A stretch of 64,000 nucleotides of DNA from Apilactobacillus kunkeei (lineage in GTDB: Bacteria; Bacillota; Bacilli; Lactobacillales; Lactobacillaceae), in contig NZ_VBSE01000043.1 in the NCBI RefSeq assembly GCF_005930975.1, positions 124,001 to 188,000 on the forward strand, read 5' to 3'. Shown here piece after piece: positions 1 to 9,024 of this stretch. Under the pieces are notes generated by a model, which was not told the DNA's origin, made no database searches, and saw only the letters and a list, made by a program, of their open reading frames with translations. The first letter of the stretch is position 1. Each line of letters begins with the position of its first letter. The position numbers were made by a program, and so were the translations under genes.

Positions 1-432
1 AACTAGTTCTTTGTTAGCTTCATCGATTTCTTTGATAACTGAGTCTAAGATACCGTCATCAAATAAGATGTGGCCACCAACGTGAACGTCGGCTAATAAG
101 CCAGGGTAAGTAACGGCGATTTTTTCTTTAGTACCTTCAATAGATTCGTCCATTGAAATTCTAAATTCGTCGTTAGTGTGGAATTCGATCTTACCATCTT
201 TTTGAATAGTAGTACGGATTTCAGCACCCTTAGTATCAAGCATAAGACCAACAGTCTTACCAGTTCTCTTTTCGGCTTCATGCACTTTGTTTAAACGATC
301 AAAGTGTTCTTCATGGTCACCATGTGAGAAGTTAAATCTGAAAACATTAGCGCCAGATTCGATTAATTTGACAATAGTGTCAACATCGGTACTAGCAGGT
401 CCTAATGTACTTACGATTTTTGTTTTCTTCAT
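1..432 (-). CDS. pyk: Pyruvate kinase, N-terminal part (cut by window edge)
   Basis: Pyruvate kinase transfers phosphate from phosphoenolpyruvate to ADP in the last step of glycolysis. Only the first 144 codons are present; the gene runs off the left edge. The visible start MKKTKIVSTLGPAS is the classic first strand of the TIM barrel. The segment FRFNFSHGDHEEH carries the conserved N-FSHG substrate and K+ site, and MLDTKGAEIRT follows as the conserved DTKGPE-like motif (here DTKGAE). The start is supported by AGGAGAGA about 8 bases upstream. The gene lies directly downstream of dnaE, 143 bp away, with no phosphofructokinase gene between them. The family assignment is certain; the rest of the protein cannot be judged. 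Confidence 0.96.
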   Translation of the reverse strand, partial: MKKTKIVSTLGPASTDVDTIVKLIESGANVFRFNFSHGDHEEHFDRLNKVHEAEKRTGKTVGLMLDTKGAEIRTTIQKDGKIEFHTNDEFRISMDESIEGTKEKIAVTYPGLLADVHVGGHILFDDGILDSVIKEIDEANKELV

Positions 433-514
433 AAGTAAAAATCTCTCCTTTTATTTTGTATGATAAATCATCCCTAAAAAGATGACTATCATGCATAACT
501 AGGTTTCATCTAGA

Positions 515-543
515 ATTGTATCACTTTTTAAAATTTATGTCTT
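515..543 (-). promoter_or_regulatory. Candidate pyk promoter
   Basis: On the minus strand AAGACA (538-543) and TACAAT (515-520) are separated by 17 bases, and TGA directly before the -10 makes it an extended -10. It lies about 85 bases upstream of pyk, after the dnaE stop. No clear dnaE terminator was seen, so read-through from dnaE is also possible. The leader (456-492) contains an imperfect inverted repeat, ATGATAGTCATC with GATGATTTATCAT. Confidence 0.5.
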
Positions 544-575
544 TTATTTTTGCGCAATTTTTTAATAATTCAAAA

Positions 576-3500
576 TTATTTATAAACTACATTACCATTT
601 CCCAATAATTCGATAAGTTTATCATGTAATTCCTTACTATCATTCAAATTATTGTCAGTACTTAACAGCTTTTTGGTACCGTTTTGTGAATTATATATAA
701 CGACTTGATGAGTTCCATGATTTTGTTTCATCAATGCATAAACGTTTCTTAATACCTGATTAGAATTATGAGATTCATCAATTTTTAAATACCATTTTTC
801 ACTATGCATTTGTTTTTTTAACTTACTCAAAACATTTGCTGCTGGATACATCTTATCGGCAATCAGTTGATACTGACCGTTTCTCTTTTCGGGTTTACCA
901 CTTACAAGAATCACCATGGATGTTCTAATCCAATTAGCTATAAGCTTGTAAGTTGATGGGAAGACTGTCACGTTAATGTCTCCGGCAACATCTGTTCCAT
1001 CAACGAATGCCATATTGTCACCATTCTTGGTTCTAATGGTCTTAACTCGTTGGACAAACAATAGGCAGTTAATTGGTTCGTCATAACTACCCAATTCGTC
1101 TGAAGAAACAATCTTCATCGCACTTTGTAGTTGTTGATATTGTTCCACTGGATGTCCTGATAAATAAACACCAACGTATTTATTTTCCAATTCCAGTTTA
1201 TCAACTAGACTAAGCTCTTCTGCAACTCGCTTCTTAGGCTTTAATGTCTTGAACAAGTCCTGCGATCCGCCACTTAGGTTAACTGATTCAACGTATTCAT
1301 CAATCGAATTAGCTAACTCGGATCGATTATCACTAAAACTATCAAAAGCACCTACGTAAATAAGTGGTTTTAATAAGTCATTCTTTCTAAACTGTGGAGA
1401 AATTCTGGAAATGAATTCTTCTAGTCCCTTGTATGGACCGTTTTCTTCACGACCTTCAACAATTTCACGAATAAAATCACTACGGATTCCCTTGATGCAT
1501 CTTAGGCCAAAGATAATGTTTTGCCCGTCGTCAATAAACTCTTCAAAAGACTTATTGATATCGGGTGCCAATACATTAATATTACGTTTTTTAGCCTCGA
1601 CAACATAAACGTTAATCTTATTGTGATTTCCCATTACGGAGTTCAATAATCCAGTAAAGAATTGACGACTAAAATGAGCCTTCAAGTATGCTAATTCGAA
1701 TGCCATCTTACTGTATGCCACCGCATGAGACTTATTGAAACCGTAACTAGCAAATCGTTCAATGTATTCAAATGTTTGACTAGCAGACTGTTTAGAATAA
1801 CCCTTCTTTTCAGCTCCTGTGATAAACTTATCTCTCATTGATTCCATAACGCCTTGCTTTTTCTTACTCATTGCTCGACGTAATAAATCGGCTTCCCCAA
1901 GTGTGAATCCACCCATGATTGATGCCACTTGCATTACTTGTTCTTGATAAACAATAATCCCGTAGGTTGGTCCTAAAACATCAACAAGCGTTGCATCGAT
2001 TCCTTCAACTTTTTCTTTGCCCTTCTTTCGAGCAATAAAAGTATCAATATTCTCCATTGGACCAGGACGATACAATGCATCAACTACGGCAACTTCATTG
2101 AAATTATCAGGATGTAAGGATTTCAAAACCCGTTTAATCCCGTCAGATTCAAATTGGAATATTCCATTAGTATCTCCCTGCTGGAATAATTCTAGTGTTT
2201 TTGGATCATTTAAATTAATCTTTCTGATATCAAAATTACTATTAAAATCTTTCCTAACTAATTGAATAATGTCATTTAAAATTGAAAGGTTCTTCAAGCC
2301 AAGAAAATCAATTTTTAACAAACCAATTTCTTCAACATAATTTTTAGAATATTGGGTAATTAATAATTCTTCATTTCCTGATTGAAGTGGTGATGTCTCA
2401 ACGATTTTGTTTTGACTTAAAACTAATCCGGCAGCGTGAGTTGATGAATGTCTAGGATTCCCCTCCAACTTAGTAGCCGTTTCATACATCAACTTATTTA
2501 AAGCATTATCATTTACTAGATTTCTTAGTTTCTGTGAGTTATCGTAAGATTCCTTAAGCGTAATCTTTAACTTATTTGGAATTGCTTTACTCCATTCATC
2601 TTGTTCAAACTTAGATAACCCAAAAGTTCTACCAACATCCCTTAATACTTGTTTGGTCGACATCGTATCAAAAGTCACGATTTGGGCAACGTTTTGATGT
2701 CCGTATTTGTCATGGACATAGTTTAAAATCACTTCACGTTTATCGTCTGGAATATCCAAATCAATATCCGGCATTTGGGCACGTTGATCATTTAAGAAAC
2801 GTTCAAACAATAGGTCGTATTCAATCGGATCAACATCTGTAATATACAAGCAAAATGAAACAAGTGATCCGGCTGCTGAACCACGTCCGGGACCGGTCAT
2901 GATGTTTTGTTGATGAGCATAGTTAATAACATCCCACACGATTAGGAAATAATCATTAAAGCCCATTCCATCAATCACTTGTAATTCGTGCTTTAGGCGA
3001 TCACGATAAACTAGCCATTTATCTTTTGGAACCGCTAATTCTACTAAACGATGCTTTAAACCAGTTATACATAAATCAGCTAGGAAATCCTTTGATGACA
3101 TATTTTTACCATTTTCATAGTGTGGTAAAACCGGTTGTTTTTTACTAATCTCGACATGACAACTTTGCGCTACTTTTTCGTTATTAGTTAGGCATTCTTC
3201 AAGTCCCTTTAACTGGTAGTCATTAATTACGTCAGAACTTTGTTTTAACCAGTTCTGTGTTTCTTCATGACTTTCACCCAGTGGATTGGTTAGACGACGA
3301 TTATCATCTCGAATGCATTGCATTACCTTCAGTGCGAATGCATCATCACTATTTAGATTTTGGACTCTAGATGATGCAATTAGGTCAATCCCTAATTGTT
3401 CTGATAATGATTTTACTTGTTCAATGTAGTCATTATCTTCTAGTTTTTCTTCACTAATCGCCAAAAATATATCATCTTCTTGGTGGCCAGTCTTAAGATT

Positions 3501-3953
3501 ACTTATAAAATCACTCACTGTATCGACTTGGTGTTGTTTAATAATCGCTGCTACCTCGCCGTAATCAGGAACAATTATAAAGGTATCTTTGGTAAAACTA
3601 AGTACATCATCTATTGAAAGATTTTCGTTTTCCCTTGTTTTAGCTAGAGTTGATAATTTCATGATGTTTCTGTATCCATCATTATTCTTTGCTAAAACAA
3701 TCAATTGATTCGACTCCTCACCTGCTGAGAAATTCTCAACAGACAAAGTAAGTCCGATAATTGGATGAATATTATTTTTTATACACTTATCATAGAATTC
3801 AACTGCACCATACATAACTTTGTCATCAGTCAACGCCAGGTTAGTATACCCACGTTTAATTGCTGTTGAAATTAATTCATCTATTGATATCGTACTATTC
3901 AACAAACTGTATGAACTCATTACGTTTAACGGTGTATAATCCATAAAAATCAT
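576..3953 (-). CDS. dnaE: DNA polymerase III alpha subunit, DnaE type
   Basis: This is the second replicative polymerase of low-GC Gram-positives. In Bacillus subtilis it extends RNA primers before handing over to PolC. The 1125 residues match the short Firmicutes DnaE. The order is a PHP domain (about 1-210), the polymerase core with catalytic PDIDLDIPD near residue 392, finger and HhH regions, and a C-terminal OB fold (VQRVKTIRTKNGD near 985). The PHP metal ligands look lost: the family HSGYSLL is MSSYSLL here and LTDDH is LTDDK, so the domain is probably structural only. The start could be 3953 (AAGGA 6 bases upstream) or the ATG at 3944, which aligns better with relatives. The gene is divergent from the DUF2929-like gene, with pyk downstream. 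Confidence 0.95.
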   Translation of the reverse strand: MIFMDYTPLNVMSSYSLLNSTISIDELISTAIKRGYTNLALTDDKVMYGAVEFYDKCIKNNIHPIIGLTLSVENFSAGEESNQLIVLAKNNDGYRNIMKLSTLAKTRENENLSIDDVLSFTKDTFIIVPDYGEVAAIIKQHQVDTVSDFISNLKTGHQEDDIFLAISEEKLEDNDYIEQVKSLSEQLGIDLIASSRVQNLNSDDAFALKVMQCIRDDNRRLTNPLGESHEETQNWLKQSSDVINDYQLKGLEECLTNNEKVAQSCHVEISKKQPVLPHYENGKNMSSKDFLADLCITGLKHRLVELAVPKDKWLVYRDRLKHELQVIDGMGFNDYFLIVWDVINYAHQQNIMTGPGRGSAAGSLVSFCLYITDVDPIEYDLLFERFLNDQRAQMPDIDLDIPDDKREVILNYVHDKYGHQNVAQIVTFDTMSTKQVLRDVGRTFGLSKFEQDEWSKAIPNKLKITLKESYDNSQKLRNLVNDNALNKLMYETATKLEGNPRHSSTHAAGLVLSQNKIVETSPLQSGNEELLITQYSKNYVEEIGLLKIDFLGLKNLSILNDIIQLVRKDFNSNFDIRKINLNDPKTLELFQQGDTNGIFQFESDGIKRVLKSLHPDNFNEVAVVDALYRPGPMENIDTFIARKKGKEKVEGIDATLVDVLGPTYGIIVYQEQVMQVASIMGGFTLGEADLLRRAMSKKKQGVMESMRDKFITGAEKKGYSKQSASQTFEYIERFASYGFNKSHAVAYSKMAFELAYLKAHFSRQFFTGLLNSVMGNHNKINVYVVEAKKRNINVLAPDINKSFEEFIDDGQNIIFGLRCIKGIRSDFIREIVEGREENGPYKGLEEFISRISPQFRKNDLLKPLIYVGAFDSFSDNRSELANSIDEYVESVNLSGGSQDLFKTLKPKKRVAEELSLVDKLELENKYVGVYLSGHPVEQYQQLQSAMKIVSSDELGSYDEPINCLLFVQRVKTIRTKNGDNMAFVDGTDVAGDINVTVFPSTYKLIANWIRTSMVILVSGKPEKRNGQYQLIADKMYPAANVLSKLKKQMHSEKWYLKIDESHNSNQVLRNVYALMKQNHGTHQVVIYNSQNGTKKLLSTDNNLNDSKELHDKLIELLGNGNVVYK

Positions 3954-3968
3954 CCCTTTCCTTCAACA

Positions 3969-3977
3969 ATTATAACA
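3969..3977 (-). promoter_or_regulatory. Candidate extended -10 promoter of dnaE
   Basis: The minus strand reads TGTTATAAT 16 bases before the dnaE start codon: TATAAT at 3969-3974 preceded by TGT. No good -35 is visible at the usual distance, so this would be an extended -10 promoter with a very short leader. Confidence 0.45.
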
Positions 3978-4027
3978 AAAATATCAATTGGTTGGATTAT
4001 TTATAACTGTTTTTTACTTCTTAACTG

Positions 4028-4036
4028 TGGTAAAAT
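4028..4036 (+). promoter_or_regulatory. Candidate extended -10 promoter of the DUF2929-like gene
   Basis: TGGTAAAAT (-10 TAAAAT at 4031-4036) stands 26 bases before the ATG and faces away from dnaE. The -35 is weak. Confidence 0.4.
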
Positions 4037-4061
4037 TTCTATGAAATGTGAGGTGGATATG

Positions 4062-4250
4062 ATGAAATTCATTATTTCAAATCTATTAGTTATTTTCTGG
4101 GCTGTTATCTTCGGTGAAATCATCGGATACATTGCCAGTCAATTAACTGGACTAACCTATAACTTAACTGAAATTGGTGTCGTATCAGCCGTCGTTGTAT
4201 TAATTGCTGTTAACGCTTTAACACTTATTTCAAAACACTCAGTAAAATAA
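4062..4250 (+). CDS. Small DUF2929 (YjzD-like) membrane protein
   Basis: A 62-residue protein of two hydrophobic stretches and little else: FIISNLLVIFWAVIFGEIIGYI at the start, and a second helix (VVSAVVVLIAVNALTLI) near the end. The VIFWAVIFGEIIGYIxSQL pattern resembles the DUF2929 family of tiny Firmicutes membrane proteins, whose function is unknown. Starts at 4062 and 4059 both follow the Shine-Dalgarno AGGTGG; 4062 gives 8-base spacing and matches the family start MKF. It is one of only three plus-strand genes here, it lies between dnaE and clpB, and it ends at a terminator shared with clpB. Function: unknown. Confidence 0.75.
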   Translation: MKFIISNLLVIFWAVIFGEIIGYIASQLTGLTYNLTEIGVVSAVVVLIAVNALTLISKHSVK

Positions 4251-4284
4251 AAAAAGCTCAAGTTAATCAACTTGAGCTTTTTTG
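4250..4284. terminator. Bidirectional terminator between DUF2929-like gene and clpB
   Basis: Perfect 11-bp arms AAGCTCAAGTT and AACTTGAGCTT (4254-4264 and 4269-4279) with a 4-base loop. The stem is flanked by A-runs on the left and T-runs on the right, so it can terminate both convergent genes. Confidence 0.9.
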
Positions 4285-4285
4285 T

Positions 4286-6868
4286 TTATTCAAATGTTAA
4301 TTCGTTGTTGGCTAATCCAATCTTAACTGTAGACTTGGCTTTTACCTTGTCTGCAATGATTAACTTAGCCAATGGGGTTTCGACATTTCTTGTCACAAAT
4401 CTTTGTAATGGCCTTCCACCGTACTGTGGATCGTATCCATTATCAGTAATCCAGTCTAGGGCTTCATCACTGACTTCAATCTTGATTTGTTGAGCATTTA
4501 AACGTTGCCCTAATTGATCGATTAAATGTTTAACAATTTGTCTTACATCCTTCTTGGATAGTGGCTTGAATGTGATGATGTCATCAATTCTATTTAGGAA
4601 TTCTGGTTTGAAGCTCTTCTTCAACAAGTCATCAACTTGTTTCTTAGCCTTATCAGAAATATTTCCGTCCTTATCCAAACCATTCAATAAGATATCAGAA
4701 CCTAAGTTTGATGTCATAATCAATAGCGTATTCTTGAAATCAACTGTGTGGCCTTGACCATCAGTTAATCTTCCATCGTCTAACACTTGTAGTAAGACAT
4801 TGAAGACATCAGGATGCGCTTTTTCTATTTCATCAAACAAAATAATGGTGTATGGGTCTCTTCTAACAGCTTCAGTTAATTGGCCACCTTCTTCGTAACC
4901 AACGTATCCTGGAGCAGCACCGACAAGTCTAGAAACAGATTCTTTTTCCATATATTCTGACATATCAATTCTTACCATGTGTTCTTCTGAATCAAATAGG
5001 TTTTCAGCTAATGATTTGGCAAGTTCGGTCTTACCAACACCGGTAGGTCCTAAGAATAGGAATGATCCTAGTGGTTTGCTTGGATCTTGTAAACCAGCTC
5101 TAGAACGTAATACCGCATCAGAAACAGCTTCAACGGCTTCATCTTGACCAACTACTCGTTTGTGTAAGTTATCGTCTAAATGAAGTAGTTTTTCTCTTTC
5201 ACCTTGCATCAAACGGGCAACCGGAATCTTAGTTTCACGGCTTAATACTTCGGCAATACCGTCTTCTGTAACTGATTCACTAACCAACCAGTCGTCTTCA
5301 TGGTCTTGGCTCTCCATCTTAGCTAGTTCTTCTTCAAGCTTTGGAATCGTACCATGTTTTAGAATTGCAGCCTTATTTAAGTCGTATGAACTTTCGGCTT
5401 GTTGCAAGTCGTTTTTAGCTTGGTCTAATTCAGCCTTCTTGTCACCTAATGTCTTAATGGATGACTTTTCTTGTTTCCATCTAGCATTTAACTTATTAAC
5501 GGTTTCCTTTAAGTTAGCTAATTCTGGTTCTAGTTTGGCCAAACGAGCCTTGGATCCGTCGTCTTCTTCGTTCTTTAATGCGGCTTCTTCGACTTCGGCA
5601 CGCATTAACTTACGGTTGGCTTGATCCAATTCAGTTGGATTGGAGTTCATTTCCACTTCGATTGTTGAAGATGCTTCATCGACTAAATCAATCGCCTTAT
5701 CTGGTAAGAAACGGTCTGGAATATAACGGTCCGCCAACTTAGCAGCTGCAACTAAGGCATTATCATGAATTCTTACTCCGTGATGAATTTCTAGTCGTTC
5801 CTTAATTCCACGAAGAATTGTAATGGTGTCGTCAACACTTGGTTCGTCAACGCTAACCTTTTGAAAACGTCTTTCAAGCGCCTTATCCTTTTGCATGTTC
5901 TTTCTGTATTCATCAACAGTAGTTGCACCAATCAAATGGAGTTCACCACGAGCTAACATTGGTTTTAAGATATTTCCGGCATCCATACTACCTTCTGATT
6001 TTCCGGCACCAACAATGTTGTGAATTTCATCGATGAACATGATAATTTGGCCTTCAGATTTTTTAACAGCCTTTAAAACCGCCTTCAAACGTTCTTCGAA
6101 TTCACCACGGTACTTGGCACCAGCAATCAATGAACTCATGTCTAGTTCAAACAATGATTTATCCTTTAGATTTTCAGGAACATCATTTACGGCAATACGC
6201 TTTGCTAAACCTTCAACGATAGCTGTCTTACCAACACCGGGATCACCAATCAATACAGGATTATTCTTGGTCATTCTGGAAAGAATTCTGATTACGTCTA
6301 GAATTTCTTCGTCTCTACCGATAATAGGGCCTAACTTACCCGCTCTTGCTTCCGCAACCAAGTCGACACCATATTTCTTAAGTGCTTGATAATTATCTTC
6401 TTGATTCTTTGAAGTCACCTTTTCGCCACCTCTGATATTTTGTACTACTTCTTCAATCTTTTGTTTTGTAATTCCTTGGTCTTTTACATAGTCGACAACT
6501 TTGTTACCTGTTGTATCCATCAATGCGATTACTAATGTATCAACGGCGACATAGCCATCACCCAAGTTTGTTTTTTCTTTTTCTGCGTTTTGTAATAGTT
6601 CGAGCATACTGGATGAAATATTTTGTCCATAGGCCACGCCTCGGCCATCTACTGTTGCAATTTCATCTAGCTGTTGATCCAATTGCTTTTCGAAATCATC
6701 AACGTTCATCCCTGCTTCAGCAAAAATCTGTCTTGCTAATTCACCTGGTTGAACCAATACCTTGAATAAATGGGTAATTGTGATTTCTTGATGTTTGCGA
6801 TTAGCAGCCACCTTTTGTGCTTCAGCTAACGCTTGTGATACTGCTTCTGTTAATTCATCTGGATTCAA
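4286..6868 (-). CDS. clpB: ATP-dependent disaggregase ClpB
   Basis: ClpB is a hexameric AAA+ chaperone that pulls proteins out of aggregates together with DnaK, DnaJ and GrpE, all encoded elsewhere in this window. At 860 residues it has the family length. It contains the Clp N-terminal repeats, AAA1 with Walker A GDPGVGKT near 206, a coiled-coil middle domain (about 405-520; this separates ClpB from ClpC/ClpE), AAA2 with Walker A GPTGVGKT near 605, and the D2-small C-terminal domain. The start codon is TTG at 6866-6868, with AGGTGA six bases before it. It has its own promoter with a CtsR box, so heat-shock induction is expected. An unusual palindrome covers the predicted transcription start. 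Confidence 0.97.
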   Translation of the reverse strand: MNPDELTEAVSQALAEAQKVAANRKHQEITITHLFKVLVQPGELARQIFAEAGMNVDDFEKQLDQQLDEIATVDGRGVAYGQNISSSMLELLQNAEKEKTNLGDGYVAVDTLVIALMDTTGNKVVDYVKDQGITKQKIEEVVQNIRGGEKVTSKNQEDNYQALKKYGVDLVAEARAGKLGPIIGRDEEILDVIRILSRMTKNNPVLIGDPGVGKTAIVEGLAKRIAVNDVPENLKDKSLFELDMSSLIAGAKYRGEFEERLKAVLKAVKKSEGQIIMFIDEIHNIVGAGKSEGSMDAGNILKPMLARGELHLIGATTVDEYRKNMQKDKALERRFQKVSVDEPSVDDTITILRGIKERLEIHHGVRIHDNALVAAAKLADRYIPDRFLPDKAIDLVDEASSTIEVEMNSNPTELDQANRKLMRAEVEEAALKNEEDDGSKARLAKLEPELANLKETVNKLNARWKQEKSSIKTLGDKKAELDQAKNDLQQAESSYDLNKAAILKHGTIPKLEEELAKMESQDHEDDWLVSESVTEDGIAEVLSRETKIPVARLMQGEREKLLHLDDNLHKRVVGQDEAVEAVSDAVLRSRAGLQDPSKPLGSFLFLGPTGVGKTELAKSLAENLFDSEEHMVRIDMSEYMEKESVSRLVGAAPGYVGYEEGGQLTEAVRRDPYTIILFDEIEKAHPDVFNVLLQVLDDGRLTDGQGHTVDFKNTLLIMTSNLGSDILLNGLDKDGNISDKAKKQVDDLLKKSFKPEFLNRIDDIITFKPLSKKDVRQIVKHLIDQLGQRLNAQQIKIEVSDEALDWITDNGYDPQYGGRPLQRFVTRNVETPLAKLIIADKVKAKSTVKIGLANNELTFE

Positions 6869-6891
6869 TTATTTCACCTACTTAATAAAAA

Positions 6892-6921
6892 TTACCTATG
6901 AGAAATCCATCTCATAGGTAA
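6892..6921. repeat. Perfect 30-bp palindrome over the clpB transcription start
   Basis: The arms TTACCTATGAGA and TCTCATAGGTAA are 12 bases each and perfect, with a 6-base centre. The repeat starts 1 base after the -10 hexamer and ends 23 bases before the TTG start. It could be an operator or a 5' hairpin. On the clpB strand it is followed by ATTTTTATT, so it could also stop read-through from pepT. The role is inferred; the symmetry is directly visible. Confidence 0.85.
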
Positions 6922-6949
6922 ATTCTACCAAAAGGTCACATTAAATCAA
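6922..6949 (-). promoter_or_regulatory. clpB promoter
   Basis: On the minus strand TTGATT (6944-6949) and TAGAAT (6922-6927) are separated by 16 bases. The CtsR box lies five bases upstream of the -35. Confidence 0.75.
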
Positions 6950-6954
6950 ATTAT

Positions 6955-6971
6955 TTTGACCTTTTTTGACT
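6955..6971 (-). promoter_or_regulatory. CtsR operator upstream of clpB
   Basis: The minus strand reads AGTCAAAAAAGGTCAAA. This is an exact match to the known CtsR heptad repeat RGTCAAA-NAN-RGTCAAA. CtsR represses clp genes in low-GC Gram-positives and releases the DNA on heating. The site lies between the pepT stop (6974) and the clpB -35, where a repressor would block polymerase binding. Confidence 0.9.
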
Positions 6972-6973
6972 AA

Positions 6974-8209
6974 TTATTTTTCTGCGTTTAATTTAGCGAT
7001 TTCAATGATGACATCACATGCTTTTTCCATTGTTTGAACAGATACGTATTCAAAACGACCGTGCATATTTTCACCACCGGCAAACAAGTTTGGTGTTGGT
7101 AATCCCTTAAATGAGATTGTTGAACCATCAGTTCCCCCACGAACTGGGAAAATGTCTGGTTGAACATCAACATTGTTCATTGCTTCCTTGGCTAAATCAA
7201 CAACTTCCATGTTCTTCTCGATTACTTCGGCCATGTTGTAGTATTGATCCTTAACTTCAACGTGAACGCGGTCATAATCAAAGCGTTTGTTCATTTCATC
7301 AGCAATCTTTTTGAAGTATTGTTTTCTTTCTTCAAAACGGTTTCTGTCATGATCTCTGATGATATAAGACATCTTAGTGTTATCTGGAGTACCATTGATT
7401 TCAAGTAAGAAGTAGAATCCTTCCTTACCATCAGTGTATTCAGGTCTTTCGTAAGCAGGTAGCTTAGCATTGAATTCCATTGCTAGAAGAGCTGCATTGA
7501 CCATAACATCCTTAGCTTCACCAGGATGGACATCGGTTCCTTTAATTTCAACGGTTGCACCAGCGGCGTTAAAAGTTTCGTATTGTAATTGACCTTTAGC
7601 TCCACCATCAACAGTATAAGCCATATCAGCACCGAAATCTTCAACGTCGAACTTCAATGAACCAGTTCCGATTTCTTCGTCCGGGCCAAAACCAACTTTG
7701 ATTTCACCGTGCTTAATTTCAGGATGGTCAATTAAGTACTTCATGGATGAAACGATTTCAGAAACTCCTGACTTGTCGTCAGCTCCTAATAAAGTGGTTC
7801 CATCAGTTGTGATAAGAGTATCACCAGAATACTTATGTAGACTTTCAAATACGTTTGGATCTAAGTTGTATTCCCCGTCACCTAATTTGATGTTTGATTT
7901 TCCATCATAGTTTTCTACAAATTGAGGGTTCACATTTTCTGAATTAAAATCAGCAGTATCAATATGTGAAATGAAACCAATTTTCTTTACATCTTTGTCG
8001 ATGTTTGAAGGTAGGGTTGCAAATACATATGCACTTTCTTCATTTGTTCTTACGTTAGATAACCCAATTTCTTTTAGTTCTTCTTTTAATTGATTTAAAA
8101 ATATAGTTTCACGGTTTGCTGATGGAATGGTAGTGCTACTTTCATCAGAACGCGTATTAATCTTAACGTATCTCAAAAAACGAGGTACTAAGTCTTCATA
8201 CTTACTCAT
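6974..8209 (-). CDS. pepT: Peptidase T (tripeptide aminopeptidase)
   Basis: A cytoplasmic M20B metallopeptidase that removes the N-terminal residue from tripeptides, the last stage of peptide use in lactic acid bacteria. The 411 residues match the family. The two-zinc site is complete: H82 in SHIDT, D144 in GADDKSG, the catalytic pair E178-E179 in PDEEIG, D201 in TVDGG, and a histidine in GGENMHGRFE near the C-terminus. GGGGG lies 7 bases before the ATG. The gene follows nif3 by 11 bases, so it is probably the last gene of a trmK-nif3-pepT operon. No own promoter was seen. Confidence 0.97.
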   Translation of the reverse strand: MSKYEDLVPRFLRYVKINTRSDESSTTIPSANRETIFLNQLKEELKEIGLSNVRTNEESAYVFATLPSNIDKDVKKIGFISHIDTADFNSENVNPQFVENYDGKSNIKLGDGEYNLDPNVFESLHKYSGDTLITTDGTTLLGADDKSGVSEIVSSMKYLIDHPEIKHGEIKVGFGPDEEIGTGSLKFDVEDFGADMAYTVDGGAKGQLQYETFNAAGATVEIKGTDVHPGEAKDVMVNAALLAMEFNAKLPAYERPEYTDGKEGFYFLLEINGTPDNTKMSYIIRDHDRNRFEERKQYFKKIADEMNKRFDYDRVHVEVKDQYYNMAEVIEKNMEVVDLAKEAMNNVDVQPDIFPVRGGTDGSTISFKGLPTPNLFAGGENMHGRFEYVSVQTMEKACDVIIEIAKLNAEK

Positions 8210-8220
8210 GGTGTTTCCCC

Positions 8221-9024
8221 CTAAATAAATTGATATGGATCAGTGTTTATAGAAGATTCTATCACATCTATTGGCCAATCATAATCTTTTGCCCATTCTT
8301 TGAACATTTCTGCCAAATATGGTTTGCAAATGCTTTCGATATGGTGGCCAGGATCAACAACTGACATGTGATCAGCAATCATATCATGACCAACATGATA
8401 ATAAACATCCCCGGTAACATAAACGTCTGCATCTTTATCCTTAGCAATGTTATAGAACTTACCACCATCGCCACCTAAAACGGCGACCTTTTTCACTGGC
8501 TTATTCAATTCATGACTAATTAGTCGAAGACCGGAAACATTGAAATATTCCTTACAATTACGAGCAAATTGTTCGACTGTTGTGGTTTCCTTTAGTTCAC
8601 CAATGCGACCCATGAAATATTCAACGCCCTTATAGTCTCCTTGGCTTACTAGTCCTTCAACGTTTCTTAAGTCCATTGCTTCAGCTAACCAATCGTTCAT
8701 ACCTCCATCGGCATTATCCAAATTGGTGTGTGCAGAATAAACAACAATGTTGTGCTTAATGATATCGGCATACATCTTGTTTTGTGGGACATCTAAATCC
8801 ATGTTTTTAACGGGTCTAAACATCGCTGGGTGATGAGAAAAAATCATATCACAATCGTTTTCAATCGCTTCTTCAACTACTTCTGGTCTAACGTCTAAAG
8901 TTACTAATACCTTATGAATTTCTTGATTAATCGATCCAATTTGCAAACCAATTGGATCATGTTCAACCGCAATCTCCTTTGGTGCAAATTTTTCAAACTG
9001 GTTAATTAAGTCGAATGCTTTCAT
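8221..9024 (-). CDS. Nif3-like dinuclear metal centre protein (YqfO family, short form)
   Basis: A member of the Nif3/DUF34 family. The biochemical role is not settled; proposals include GTP cyclohydrolase-like and metal-handling functions. Metal ligands are visible in FSHHPAMF (near 63-70), AHTNLDNADGG (near 97-107) and the C-terminal DPGHHIE. At 267 residues it is the short form and lacks the PII-like insert of the roughly 370-residue Bacillus YqfO. Its ATG begins immediately after the trmK stop (TAA then ATG with no gap), so the two are co-transcribed and probably translationally coupled, an arrangement conserved across Firmicutes. Confidence 0.9.
   Translation of the reverse strand: MKAFDLINQFEKFAPKEIAVEHDPIGLQIGSINQEIHKVLVTLDVRPEVVEEAIENDCDMIFSHHPAMFRPVKNMDLDVPQNKMYADIIKHNIVVYSAHTNLDNADGGMNDWLAEAMDLRNVEGLVSQGDYKGVEYFMGRIGELKETTTVEQFARNCKEYFNVSGLRLISHELNKPVKKVAVLGGDGGKFYNIAKDKDADVYVTGDVYYHVGHDMIADHMSVVDPGHHIESICKPYLAEMFKEWAKDYDWPIDVIESSINTDPYQFI

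Noticed and set aside
6930-6968. Plus-strand terminator between clpB and pepT (AAAGGTCA and TGACCTTT arms followed by T)
   Set aside because: No plus-strand gene ends here; the arms arise from the CtsR heptads and a partial inverted copy inside the clpB promoter.
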